Shown here: positions 33,702-45,330 of the stretch, piece after piece
Layout: each line of letters starts with the position of its first letter
Numbering within the stretch: the first letter of the stretch is position 1
Source of the DNA: Pinus tabuliformis
Lineage: Eukaryota > Streptophyta > Pinopsida > Pinales > Pinaceae
Assembly: GCA_031772625.1 (NCBI GenBank)
Contig: CM062816.1
Location: 628,982,992 to 629,046,991 of the forward strand
DNA: 64,000 nucleotides
Direction of reading: 5' to 3'
Made by a program: the position numbers and the translations under genes
The notes under the pieces: model-generated
Told to the model about the DNA's origin: nothing
Database searches by the model: none
Seen by the model: the letters and a program-made list of their open reading frames with translations, nothing else

Positions 33702-34935
33702 TGTTCAAGTATTATTTTATTGATAATGACAAAATTTAAAGTCAAGGTTTGAATTATTGAAGATGAATTCTACTTGATTGGGTTACAATGGTACTTGTTT
33801 CCATGTTGCCGATGATAGAATAAGTGCTGCTCAAAATTTATATTTCCAAGATATGAATGCTCTTGTTGTTATGTCAGGGATGAAAGAGAGTTAGAATACT
33901 AATGTTGCAGGATATGTTGAGGGTTCTACTATTTAGAGTTTATGTTGTAGGGATGTGTCCATTATGATGATGATGTGTTGCATTGTTGAGTTAGGGTAAT
34001 GATGTGTTGCATTGTTGAGTTAGGGTTTGTGTTGCAGAAATGTGTTATAACTTGTGTTAATATGATTATTATTATTTATGACATTATTGCTTGCGTGATT
34101 GTTGAATTAGTGTTGATGAGGTTTTTTTTGGTGTATGATGCCTATGAATTACTAAATTGTTGAGTTGTTGATGATAGGGACTAGTATTGGTCTTATCAGT
34201 GTTAATGATGGGTTTTTTGATGACAATTGACATTATGAATTTGCTAAGAAATAGTGAGATTGATATTATGTTGGTGATAATAGAAGAATGTGTTTATGAT
34301 CAAAGAATAAATCTATTAAAGAGTTTGTATTGATTTTGGAGTTTGTGCTAAAGGGAATCAATCTAATTTAAAAATGGATGAAAAGGAGGTCCACAGTGGT
34401 TTGAGGGTCAATGCCTCCTGGTAGTTGGTGCCAAAAAACTAATTTGAGGGAGTAGGTGCTTCATGCTAGTATGTACTATCAAAACAATGCAAAGGGAGTA
34501 AGTGATTTATGTTGTTGGGTTCCAACAAAACTTTGCAAGGGAGTGGATGCATCCTACTGGTGGGTTCCAACAAAATAAGACAAGGGAGTGGGTGCTTCCT
34601 ACTAGTGGGTATGAGCAAAATAGTGTAAAGGAAGTGGGTGCTTCCTATTGGTGGGTGCCAAAAAATAGTGCAAAGGGAGTGGGTGCTTCCTACTAGTCGG
34701 TGCTAGTGAATTTATGGAAGCAAAGATTGAAGACAAAGAAGATATGGAGAATGGTGGTTTTCTCCCTTTATGGGTTTCCACCTAAGATCTTTGTGTTCGT
34801 GTGTATGATGTTAGGAATTGTTTATGTGTTCCTTGATGATGCTTGCATAATTGAATGGTGAATGTAAGTGAAAGTATAAATTTATAATAATTCCTCGAAT
34901 ACTGATTCACCCCCTTTCTCTATATTTCCAACACT
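33702..34935 (+). repeat. probable second SIRE-like copia LTR with internal 53-56-bp repeats
   Basis: A possible start is TGTTCAAGTATTATTTTATT at 33702, and the end is CTGATTCACCCCCTTTCTC...TTCCAACA near 34935. The same terminal signature ends the LTR at 29627. About six units of GGGAGTGGGTGCTTCCTACT plus GTGGGT-CCAACAAAA lie at 34400-34720. Confidence 0.45.
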
Positions 34936-35329
34936 TTGATTTAATATTTGATTATTGGTATGACATTAAGGAAAACAATTTGTATCTAGTAATATTTAGA
35001 TCATAAGCATTTGTTATAAATAGAAATTTTGATATTCTCATTTTTTGTAAATTTGTAGCTATAGATTATTGAGTGACCATAAAATTTAATATGGTTATTT
35101 CTTCTGAAATCCATAGTATCGTTAAACTGCACAATGCCCCCATAGCATATACTCATATGAACTTTCGATATTTCCAAACTATGCTTGCAATTCATTCTAG
35201 ATGTGAACCTTCACATTTTGTTTCATGTGCCACTATTATTGATGATTTTTCTTGAGAAGCGTTTACTTTGAAAAGTCTATGTTTGGCATTTCCATTCAAA
35301 CCTCTCATATTCCATAATATGATTTTCAT
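34936..35329 (-). pseudogene. LINE ORF2 start: AP-type endonuclease
   Basis: The minus-strand frame begins at ATG 35329 with MKIILWNMRGLNGNAKHRLF and continues IIVAHETKCEG. These are the first two conserved blocks of the LINE endonuclease: the WN.RGLN block, and the ETK block with the metal-binding Glu. LWISEEITILNFMVTQ and FLFITNAY follow in order. This enzyme nicks the target DNA to prime reverse transcription. Four or more stops interrupt the frame, and it is cut off at 34935, where the LTR ends. It is preceded by LINE ORF1 in the expected order. Confidence 0.8.
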
Positions 35330-36835
35330 TGATAAGATTCATTGGAGGGTGGGAAGGACTCTATCATCAATGTTATCCTTCTTGAGTTAACCACAAACTC
35401 TCCCATTTCTTCACTTAGTTGTTTATTTATTTTTCTTACCCGTTTGTTTTCCTACTTGGGGGTTAAGTTTTTTCTTTATTGATTTATTCTTAAATAGCAA
35501 GGGAAGAAGAGGGCTAATGTATAGTACCTTTGATTTGGTGTTGTGTATTTTTTTGAACTTTTATCCATGCATTAGAAATTAACTCTACTTATTTGATTCC
35601 AAAGCTAGTGGATCTTTATTTGCCCATTTTGTAGATCTAATTTGTAGATTTAGTTTCTCTTGCTCTATTTCCCTATCTCCTGTATTTCCATATATTATTC
35701 TTATTCTGGAATTATTCCATTGTCTTCTGAAATTGGGTTTGCAAATTTATTATATGATTCCTTGGCTTGTGCTTGGTATTCCTTGTATTATTCACAATCT
35801 TGTGTGAGATTAAAGTTTTACTTTTCCTTACTGTCTTCTTCATGGTCCCTCTTAATATCCTGATATGATAGCACCACATAACAATTTATTTCTTAAGGTT
35901 TCTATAAATGCTTCCCTAGATCACTTTTTGTTTGGTTTGTTGGTGAATTTTTTTGAATCACTCTTGATATTTCTGAGATTAAGGATGTTGACATTGAGAA
36001 GGATGATTAAGAGGACATTCTTGAATAAATTTCCATGCTCATGGCATTTTCTCCAATGAAACATGATGTGTTCATAGTCTATGGTTTGTTTCCAAGGGCT
36101 TTCCTAATAGCTGATACTGATGCTTGCTGGTAATGGCTGCCACATATTCATGTATACCCACATTCTTGAATATTAAGAGTATTTTCCTTGCCTGATTATT
36201 TTTGAACACATGAAAAACGAACCAAGAGTATTTCTAGTACCTTCAAGAATATTGGTTTCCCAAAATTCCCAAGAAAGAGAGTATAACATGATCTAAACAA
36301 GGGCAGTAGTGAAGTCCTCTTTGTTTGTGCTAAATATTTTGGCTCAAAATCTCATGTATATCTCTTTTGAATTGAAAGAATAAGGATCAATTTCTAAAAC
36401 TTTATTCCTATCTTCTTGGTTGTTAAATATGGTTATGAAGAATCCCTTTGATACTAGTTTCAATTCTACTTCTCATTTGGGTTGCTAGTTATTTTTGATA
36501 CACCAAATCAATGATTTCTCAGCTGGCCAAAGAACCATAAACATACCAATTAATGTCCTTGATATATTGAAGTTTCTCAATGATTCTCGTTGAATCTTCA
36601 TAAGTTGGGATTTCGCTGCCTCATGGATTCTGGTGGATTTTCTTCAAGTATATTTTTCTATTTATTATGTTTGAGGTTCTAGAGAAGGAACTTCCTTTGT
36701 CCTCTCATTTAGGTGGTTGCTTCCTATCTAAAACTTTATTTCCATTAATATTATTGGACTTAATCGGATTGTAACCATGACTTCCCTTTCCTACAAGTTT
36801 CCTATAAAATATAGCATAGCTTCACTTGCATCCTT
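35330..36835 (-). pseudogene. LINE ORF1 with DUF4283 domain
   Basis: On the minus strand, from about 36800, the frame has SRTSNIINRKIYLKKIHQNP and GSEIPTYEDSTRIIEKLQYI. About 36450-36200 then has VSKGFFITIFNNQEDRNKVL, DPYSFNSKEIYMRF, SWEFWETNILEGTRNTLGSF. This is the pattern of DUF4283, the nucleic-acid-binding N-terminal domain of plant LINE ORF1 proteins. Several stops and at least one frameshift are present. The part nearest ORF2 (35330-36000) is too decayed to assign. Its position just upstream of the endonuclease frame supports one LINE of at least 1.9 kb. Confidence 0.75.
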
Positions 36836-37137
36836 TAAGGGGTAGTGAGAGTTGAGGTCCAAAGCAAAGCAAAAAAGTGAAAAGATCAGCTCAAACCAAA
36901 ATAAAAAGAAATATTTAAAATTTTAATATTATTTATAAAAATATGTTCATTTATTTTTACATATTTAATTACCATATATAATTTATATTTTTATATGATA
37001 TTTTTATACTCTATAATATTTCAATAGAAAAATAACATCAATCTCTGAAATTTATTCAATTATATTTCTTTCTGTGGAGAAAATTGTCTAAATATATTTT
37101 TTTGAATATAATCATATAAGAGAAATACATTGAAATA

Positions 37138-37490
37138 TTTTGTAAAGATATATTTGAATAATATAATAAGTCTATAATATCTATATAAATTTTTAATTAT
37201 TTTTATAATAGAAAAAAATAATTACGAAAACATTTGGTTTTATTATATTTTTTTTTTCATCGTTTTAATTTAATTATACTTTTAAATTTTTCTATTTCCT
37301 AAATTAGGATGAAAGATTTTGTAAAGATATATTTGAATAATATAATAAATATATAATTTTTTTTATAATTTTATAATGGAAAAAATAATTACAAAATGAT
37401 TTGATTTTATAATAAGTTTTAATTTAATTATAAAATTTTATAAATTAATTTATAATTTCTCTATTTCCTAAATTAGGTTGGCCACATCAA
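37138..37490 (+). repeat. 179-bp tandem duplication in AT-rich DNA
   Basis: TTTTGTAAAGATATATTTGA starts at 37138 and again at 37317, and both units end with CTATTTCCTAAATTAGG. The flanking DNA from 36840 to 37660 is more than 75% A/T by eye and holds no gene. Confidence 0.75.
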
Positions 37491-37674
37491 TTACAAGAGA
37501 TAGAGATTGCATTAAAAGTACATCTATTTGGATAAATAAATTCTAGTTTCAATTTCAATAAGATAAATAATAATTAAAAAATATTTATTATTTTATTTTT
37601 TAAAATACCAGTCATGTAATTTATTTTTTATATACACATTTTTACCCATAGATATAATCAACCATTATGGAATT

Positions 37675-38080
37675 TGTCTGCAAAGTCAAGGTCAGCCTCG
37701 TTGAATAACCTAAATGTTTATTAAATCGCATCGCCCGCATGATCATACTAATTAATGTGGGATAAATTCATTGAAAATATATAAAGGATTTTCTGGTGCC
37801 GAGGAAAGTCAATACGCTCCTCTAATATTACACTTTGTTTAGTGAGGGTTTGATACAATAAACTTTGATCTATTCAGACATTTCGCTTTCATACGACAAG
37901 CGTTTAGTGCCGAGCAGTATCCATCGTTTGATAAGCGAGGTAGCAATACAAAATATGTTGGTTGATGATAATGAGGGACGTTCCGCTACTTCGCAAAGAA
38001 AATTTAAAGAAAACGATGGTGCTGGTGATGGTAATATATACAAACAATTAGGTCAAATTATTTTTATTAAGGAATAAAGT
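37675..38080 (+). promoter_or_regulatory. promoter/first-exon-like module, copy 1
   Basis: TATATAAAGG at 37778-37787 is a good TATA box, followed by GGTGCCGAGGAAAGTCAATACGC at 37795-37817. A 70-codon frame at 37865-38077 contains HRLISEVAIQNMLVDDNEG and a hydrophilic part. GATGGTAATATATA near 38025 could be a splice donor. A related module lies at 42170-42300, sharing GTGCCGARGAA-GTCAATACGC and TTTGATAA-CGAGGTAGCAATMCAAA. The frame itself is not kept in the second copy, so this may be an untranslated leader instead of an exon. I recognise no gene family. Confidence 0.35.
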
Positions 38081-38605
38081 TAATTTTTTTTTTTTAAATA
38101 ATTTTAATTTTTAGTTGTGAGGCAATTTTTATTTTTATAATAAATAGATATCATATTTTTTTAAAAATAATTATGGCTAGACGAGTGGTGGCTAAGTCTA
38201 TGGTCAAATACAGATCCATTAAAGGCTGTTTAATATATTGAGTCTAACTTTAAAGGCGTAAAAGAGATTTAACCTAGTGACCTCACAATAGACAAGATAC
38301 TTAACAACTAAAATTGGACCAATGTATATCATATTTTATATATTAACTTTCATATAATTAAATGTTATAAGATTTCAATATTTTTTTTCCAAAATAATAT
38401 AAGTTTACTTTTATAAGAATTTTATTTATTTTAAAAGAAGTTAGATGGAAGTATTTTAAATTATTAAGAATTTTGATATTATTTTTAATGTTTATGATAG
38501 GATTGAAATTGACATAATAACAATTACCTAGTTTATTTTTAAATGGCTTAAATCTAAATTTTAAAATCTAGAAATATCTTTCTAAAATAAATTCTGTTTT
38601 ACTCA

Positions 38606-38607
<2 letters not shown>

Positions 38608-38654
<47 letters not shown>
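38608..38654. repeat. (TA)n microsatellite
   Basis: An uninterrupted run of about 23 TA units. Confidence 0.95.
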
Positions 38655-38656
<2 letters not shown>

Positions 38657-38839
38657 TTTTATCTTAAAATAAATGAATTAAAAAATAAAAAAGTTAAAAA
38701 GCTATCATATTATTGTTAATTTTTATAGCTTTGAGACAAATTTATTAATATCATTCACCAGTAAGGTAGGGGACTATAAAAGAAGTTTGAATCACTGAAA
38801 CAAAATATTTGGGTACTAGTATTTATATATGTTTTATTT

Positions 38840-39976
38840 TAGCAAAGTGTTTGAAGTTATTTATGATGATTAATTTGCATGAGGAAAAGAATATAAAGAC
38901 ATTGATATAGTTAATTTTGTAGTCTTTGTAATGGATTTATAGGATATTGAGTTGGAATTGGAATAAACAATAAAATATAAAATGATGAATTACAAAAATT
39001 AAGTAATTCATTATAAAAAGAGTGTCATGCAATGTAAGTGAAACAATATAAAAGGAAAATGAATTTATAAAATAAAATTGTGAGCATGACACATGTAGTT
39101 GGTTTTAGTTTATTTTATAAATAGTATTTTGAGGAAGGATATTAGATTGGTTGATTATATGAATGTTGTGAAGAAGATTCCCAAAAGAGCTAGTTTAAGA
39201 GAATTGAGAAAGGAATAAAATATGTTAGTGAATAATAAATATCAATATTTAAATAGTATTTGCAATAAGGAAATTAGGTAGGTTGGTTATATACATGTAG
39301 CTAATCTAACTTAAGACAATTCTATAGTATTGGAAAAGAAGGAAAAAAGTTAGACCAAAAGAGATCTCAAGGTTTGGTAAAAGTATTTGCAGGAAGTTTT
39401 AAATTGAGTTAATTTTTCTAGAAAAGTAAAGATAGTGAATGTGAATGAGAAATGAAAGAGGATAAGGCTAAGAGATTTCTAAGAAATTGTCTTGTCCATA
39501 TATTATGCAATTAGTGATGGAAAGCATCAAGAATTTGTTTTGACCATGAGGAACAACTAAAAATGGGAAATGAGGTAGGATTGAGTAATGTGATTCCACA
39601 AATAATTAGGCCAAGGCATATATCCTTTTTTAGGGTCTAATATTAGTGAATGTAGATAGAGTAAGAACTCTAATTTTCATTGGTGGCTCAAGTATAATAA
39701 TAAATCCAATTACCTCAAAGAACATTGCTAATAGTATGATATCATTTTTTAACAACAAAGATTCACAATAAGAATCTCATATTCCATAAGCTCTAATTCC
39801 TTTGCACATTAACAACATATAATATACAAGGAGTGGTTCCAAAAAATGAAGCAACCAATCAAAGTGTTGGAGTTCTTTAAAAAAGTGAGGTCACCTTTTC
39901 TCAAGACACCCATTAACCCCATTTGCATTTTACTAATCATAAATACTTATCCTAAACTTAATAAGAAACAAATGCC
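38840..39976 (+). repeat. unclassified 1.1-kb repeat, copy 2
   Basis: This is a direct, diverged copy of 29630-30750, 9.2 kb downstream (see there for shared words). The left edge is near AAAGTGTTTGAAGTTATTTA and the right edge near AAACAAATGCCATG. Confidence 0.7.
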
Positions 39977-40023
39977 ATGGTACCTCCTATGATACCTTTA
40001 ACAAACAAAAAAATAAATATCAC

Positions 40024-40200
40024 GAACTAAAATATGAAAATAGATATTAAAATTTGGGTTCCTTTGAAGTGTAGTGATAACTCTTAAGAAATTTTCCTTT
40101 CCTTAGAAAACAAAAACTAAATTTTATGAACTAAAATATCAAAATAGATATTGAAATTTGGGATGCTTTGAAGTGTAATGATAACTCATAAATACTTAGG
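40024..40200 (+). repeat. 104-bp tandem duplication
   Basis: GAACTAAAATATGAAAATAG and GAACTAAAATATCAAAATAG start units at 40024 and 40128; both continue ATATTRAAATTTGGG and TTTGAAGTGTA. Confidence 0.75.
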
Positions 40201-42110
40201 ATGGGAAATTATTAACAAATTAAACAAGAATATCTATTTTTATGAATTTTTTCATAGCAATATAATCCATTCCATTTCTATCCTATCAACCATATGATAG
40301 ATTCAAATCGACTATAACTATGTTATCTTTTATTAATTCAAGTGTTTTCAATTGAAGAGATGAAAATATACTTTGTTATAACCAATTTCTCTATGAAGCA
40401 TTGTTCAAAGCCATTTAGTAAATTCCAAAACCCTTCAGGATAAAAAACAAAATGCATGAATTCCATGTAAATATAAGTAAACATATCGTTTAATGTGTGA
40501 CCATTCTAAAAAATTAGCTCTAAACTCTAAAATTGAGCCTCAAACCCTGTTATATTGATCTACACTCTATTGCAACTACGATCATAAAGAATGTGCAACA
40601 ATTTTATTTACATGAATGAATTTAGAATTCTTGGAGATGAACCATTGAACCAGACAGAAATAAGATTTATATATTTCTAAATATATCTTGACTATTCATA
40701 TCCTTCTATTAAAAACAAGAACACCTAAATTATAGCGTTTAGGGAATTGAGTCCTAAAATGGTCCACTATCTTGGAAAGTGAGTGAAGTAGTTTAAAATG
40801 TTTGTTTAAGTAGTATGATATTATATGTAACATTGGTTATAGATTTAGGTTCGTGAATCCATCCCTAGTTTATCATTTGGGAGTTTTTAGGTGTTATGGT
40901 ACTTTCTATTCATATTTGAGACAAAGATATAATGAGAAAACTATGAAAATACAAAGCACTTAATCACACAAATGTTGTAAGGTGAAATTTATCGAGATTA
41001 ATTTCTTTGTTTATCTATTAGATAAAAAACATTAAACAACAAATATTTGATGTTGAGCTACAACAATGTTTAGATTTGGCCTAAAAACCAGTTTGAAAGT
41101 CACTAGATCTCATTTGTTCACGAGTTCCAACTTTAAATAAATGCTATGATTTGAATATAAATATGATTTTTTCTCTTATCCTCCCTTGTGAGGGATTCCT
41201 TGCAACCCACCATCAAACTATGCCTAGGGGATATCTTTGTCACTTACTTCTTATGTATATCTAGATATGAGTGTTTGGTTTCCCTAAAATATATGGGTAA
41301 GCATTTTATTATGTTTAGGGCCTCCACTCCACAATTGAGAGGTAAAATATCTTAGCTAGAGCCTAAGCAATGTTAAGAGGATAATCCTTTTTTTTGTATC
41401 TATTTTGCACACAAATAACTAATTCCTCTTTTATACCCTCACCTACCTAGATATCTTTTAGCCTTATCATTTTAATATGATATGTGTAATTGTTTTTTAT
41501 GTTATTGACATATGCCACACAATTCCAACCTAATAAAATTCCTTTTCTAAAAGACCTCCCAATTGGAAACCCTATCGTATAAAATCAAATACATGAAAAT
41601 ATTATTTTTTATAAGAAATCTTAATTTTGATATAATTCTATACCATAAAACTTGATTTCCTAATTGATTTCCTTCTCTTCCTTCCTTCCTTGAGTAGTGC
41701 TTTATAACCTATTATGAGTAAATATGTGATCAATTTAATTGATCTTATACTTTTCTTAATAGAACAATATTGTTTTTAATTATGTATATGTACCTTCTTC
41801 CCGACTTAATGTATTCTTTTCCCAAGCCTCACTCTTTTCAGGAGAGTCAATGTGATGCTAAATTGTTGACCATTCTTATTCTAGGTAAGGAAACAATAAC
41901 CCTTGATTCTTAGCTCCTATAACATTCATGGATGCGATCTATTCAAACATTTACTTCCTGCACATAGGTTAACAATTTAAACTTTATCTCCTTTTCTACT
42001 TTATCATTTGAATCAACTGCCAACATATGAAATAGGGAGTTAACAACTGTCCAAATCATGCAATCTCTATAAACCAGTTTAAAAGGATTTCTAACCTAAT
42101 ATTTCATTCG
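40201..42110. other. intergenic DNA without a recognisable gene
   Basis: AT-rich sequence with no open frame of note, no repeat family match inside the window and no LTR termini that I can support. Confidence 0.45.
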
Positions 42111-42450
42111 ATTAAGAGCATTGTACTTTTGCTATTATTACTTATACCCACAAACGTAATCCTTACGGATTAATATGAAGGATTTTCACATCCATAAAAC
42201 AGGTGTCAGGTGCCGAAGAAGGTCAATACGCTTCTCTGATTTGATGGTTAATATGAGTTAAATTAAACGATATGCTTAGTTTGATAACCGAGGTAGCAAT
42301 CCAAATCTCAAAGTAGGATCATGACATGAACGATGTGGTATTGAGAGTGTCACTGTAGGCACTCACCGGAGTGTGTAATGCTACCTGCACTAAGGTGCCC
42401 ATCTTTGGAGAATGCTTAACATTATTATTTGTTGTTCGCTGTTTTATACG
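42111..42450 (+). promoter_or_regulatory. promoter/first-exon-like module, copy 2
   Basis: Contains CAGGTGCCGAAGAAGGTCAATACGC at 42208-42232 (in part CAGGTGCCGAAGAA then GGTCAATACGC) and TTTGATAACCGAGGTAGCAA near 42281, in the same order and spacing class as in 37675-38080. It lacks the strong TATATAAAGG box; CATAAAAC is at the equivalent place. The sequence afterwards (to 42450) is locally richer in G/C than its surroundings, but has no clear frame. 42451-43120 is AT-rich with repeated TAAACCTARTATT-like words. Confidence 0.35.
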
Positions 42451-43129
42451 ACGCAATTTTTAGCAGGTTGTTTTATCATTAAATTTGTTAAATAAAACAA
42501 GTGCCATAATGGTTAATTTTTGGTTAAATGGTATAAAAAAATATAATTTATATTCGTTAGGTTTTGTTTTCCATTATTTATATGCTTTTTAACTTTTATA
42601 AATAAAACTAATCAACATAATTTAATATTATTTATTAATATTAATATCATTTATAATAATAATATTATTATTAATTAAATATTAATAATATTAAAGTAAT
42701 ATAAAATATGAAACTTCATTTTAATTTTCAAAATATTAATTAAATATAATATTTTTATTTTACTAATATTAAAATTGAGTATTTTAAATCTAGTATTTGA
42801 CATTTTAAACTTAATATCAAAATCTAAATATTTAAACCTAAATATTAAATTTCAAACCATACTAAAACTTAAATATTTTAAACCTAGTATTATAAAACCA
42901 ATATTTTAATCTTAAATATTAAAATCTATTATTTTAAATTTTTGTAAAATTTAAAGCCTATTAACAATGGATTAGAAATTTAGAAATTTAATATCTCATT
43001 AGTGGAGGGTTAGCTAAAACAATAAAATCCAATAAAGTCTACTCATCATTAAAAAAAAAACATGAATATATAGTGAGTAGTGTTGAGGGATGAAATATGT
43101 GCATCTCTTTTTAGAATTTGCTAATTATA

Positions 43130-43560
43130 CAAATTGTATGTGAAAGAAGATAATACTAACAAGATTCTATTAACCATTGAAAATTTTCCATCTGATGATT
43201 TTCTAGTGCCATGAAGACATCCTTCTTTGTTAGGATCGGGAAGTAGAAACACAAAATCCATTCGACAGTTTATCACCGACCTCGAGTAAAATGGCTTCCC
43301 CACAAATACTCAATTTCCTCAAATCCCAATCTCTTCCATGGGGAAATGACAGTGCTCTGATCCGCATAGGGAACCCCTTTGTACACTTCCAACCAATCTA
43401 TTGCAGAGTGAACACATTCCTTTGTTATTCTGGCTATGCCCTCTTGGACTCTTTGCACAGACGAGCTGAGCAACACCTCTTTCAGCTCCTTGGTTGTTGC
43501 TCAAGCATACTTGAGAAACACCATGTTGCCCATGAATTACCTTGTTTGTTTTGGAGGTAG
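43130..43560 (-). pseudogene. BAHD acyltransferase, 3' exon remnant
   Basis: The minus-strand frame reads MGNMVFLKYA, a TGA, ATTKELKEVLLSSSVQRVQE, HSAIDWLEVYKGVP, STVISPWKRLGFEEIEYLWG. After a one-base shift in a G run near 43300 it reads KPFYSRSVINCRMDFVFLLP and DPNKEGCLHG. This matches the C-terminal half of BAHD enzymes, which transfer acyl groups from CoA to alcohols or amines in specialised metabolism. The family's structural DFGWG motif is present as EYLWG, with Leu for the middle Gly. The HXXXD catalytic half is missing. A stop, a frameshift and truncation by a copia LTR on its 5' side make it a pseudogene. Which BAHD clade it belongs to cannot be said. Confidence 0.8.
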
Positions 43561-43636
43561 AGAAGAAAAAACCAAAAAAATTATACAAAGAAACAACACA
43601 CAGAGTAATAGCTCAGAGTAAAATAGAGTAATAGTG

Positions 43637-44284
43637 TGTTATAAAACGTGGGATGCACATCAAGTCTACAAATATAACTCTTCGATTAAGCATGCAACCA
43701 AAATAATTTATATTAAGATTTCATGAAAAACTAAAACAATTAGAAAGATAAAAACTGAGACTTCAACTCATTCACTACTGTGAAAAGACAAAATTTACAC
43801 ATTGTAATTGGTCTCTGTTATGTGTTGTAACAGATTGTATCAACCAACCAAATTTTCTCTGTATTTTTTTCATTTGGTTTGCAAATCTTTAATCCCATGT
43901 GAAAGACTTTGCTCAACTACAAAAAAAGCTCCACACATCAAAAGATTTATGTTGTTACATTAATATAAGAAATATGGAAAATTCATATGACATATAATCA
44001 ATTTACATTTTTCATCACAAGACAAAAACATAAAGGAAAGTTATGGGTGGTTAGTCACTTAAATTAATTTTTTGTAGTTTCATTTACTGTGCAGTAATAA
44101 CATGGCTTAATAGTCACCAACTCTATGCCTTTGGGCCTGCGAAACATTAACTTGACATTCTTTCAGCAGAAAAACAAAATCCGCATCCTACTACGAAAGA
44201 TGACTTGCTTGATTTGCTTTCTTACTTTTTGAGATTCGCTATTGTCAATCATTTAATGAAGTGGTTGGGAAAAATTTTCTAACA
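43637..44284 (-). repeat. probable 3' LTR of a minus-strand copia element
   Basis: On the minus strand, AAACAGGGAG (44294-44285) is a polypurine tract directly after the pol stop, followed by TGTTAGAAAATTTTTCCC. The distal end is tentatively placed at TGTTATAAAACG (43637). No 5' LTR is seen. It sits directly upstream of the BAHD remnant. Confidence 0.45.
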
Positions 44285-44292
44285 CTCCCTGT

Positions 44293-44943
44293 TTAATCAC
44301 AACCACCAATATTTACCATGCCTAAACTATCTCTCAGATAAACACAATTATCTCTTGCCAATGCCTTTGTGAAGATATCTACAAACTGCTCGTCTGACAT
44401 GTAGTGCTGCAAAACCATTTTTCCATTGTTAATCAATTCTCTAATGAAATGATACTTAGTATCAATTTATTTTCTCCTTTTGTGGAAAACAACATTCTTA
44501 GACAAAGCAATTTCGTAATTGTTTTCATAGTAAATTGTTTTTGTTTGTCCTCGTTTCTGCCATAAATCTATCATAATCCTTCTCATTCAAACTACTTGAC
44601 ATGCTTTTGTTGTTGCAATGACATACTCAATTTCTGTTGTCAACAATGACACTATTGGTCACTTCTCAGAAGCCCATGAAATGGCTCCCAAACCCATGTG
44701 AAATACGTAGCCTCACATGCTCTTTCTATCATTAGCACTTCCTGCCCAGTCACTATCAGTGTAACCAACCAACTTGAAATCACTTGTTGTGGAGTACAAA
44801 ACACCATAATATTTTGTCCCTTTGACATACCTTAGTATTCTTTTGGTTTATTTCCAATGTGTCTCCTTTGGTGTTTCCATGAATCTTAACACCAAACTCA
44901 CAACATACATTATGTCAGGCCTAGTTGCTGTTAACACTAGTAC
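44293..44943 (-). pseudogene. Ty1/copia RNase H and RT end, minus strand
   Basis: Read on the minus strand: LTATRPDIMYVVSLVLRFME, RILRYVKGTKYYGVLYST, LVGYTDSDWAGSANDRKSM, GYVFHMGLGAISWASEK, then YHFIRELINNGKMVLQHYMS, DEQFVDIFTKALARDN and LGMVNIGGCD. This is the full copia RNase H with the preceding RT connection. Stops lie after KSM, after SEK, in QVV-MRRI and after KRRK, so it is inactive. RT proper and upstream domains are missing. Confidence 0.88.
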
Positions 44944-44944
44944 A

Positions 44945-45330
44945 AAATGAGATGTTAGTGACTACGTGACTAAAAAAGTTAATAACCACATTATTTCAAG
45001 TGAGTTACTACTAAATTTGAGCAATTTTAAGTGACTCAACTAAAAATGACTAACCTAAATGACTAATTTAGTTTAGGGATAAAATATACTACTAGATAAT
45101 AAGTGACCCAACTAAAAGAGACTAATTTAGCCCAAGAGTAAAATATATGATTAGATAATGAGTGACAACATAAAAAACAATTAATGTAAATGACCTCTAT
45201 AGTCCAAGAATAAAAATATGACCAACTAACAAGTACAACAAGTATATGAATTGATCATTCATGCTAATAATTTTTAATTGTGTCACTCCAGAAATAGAAA
45301 ATTCCAATTTCAATATTGAAGTGTTACATT
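44945..45330 (+). repeat. degenerate tandem repeat of 60-70 bp
   Basis: AGTGACTCAACTAAAAATGACTAA-like units recur near 45031, 45103 and 45162, with ATGACTAATTTAG and AAAATATA-ACTAGATAAT words. It abuts the copia remnant. Confidence 0.5.

Noticed and set aside
43319..43588. 89-codon minus-strand frame and an overlapping plus-strand frame
   Set aside because: They are shadows of the BAHD frame. Only the frame with the SPWKRLGFEE block matches a family.
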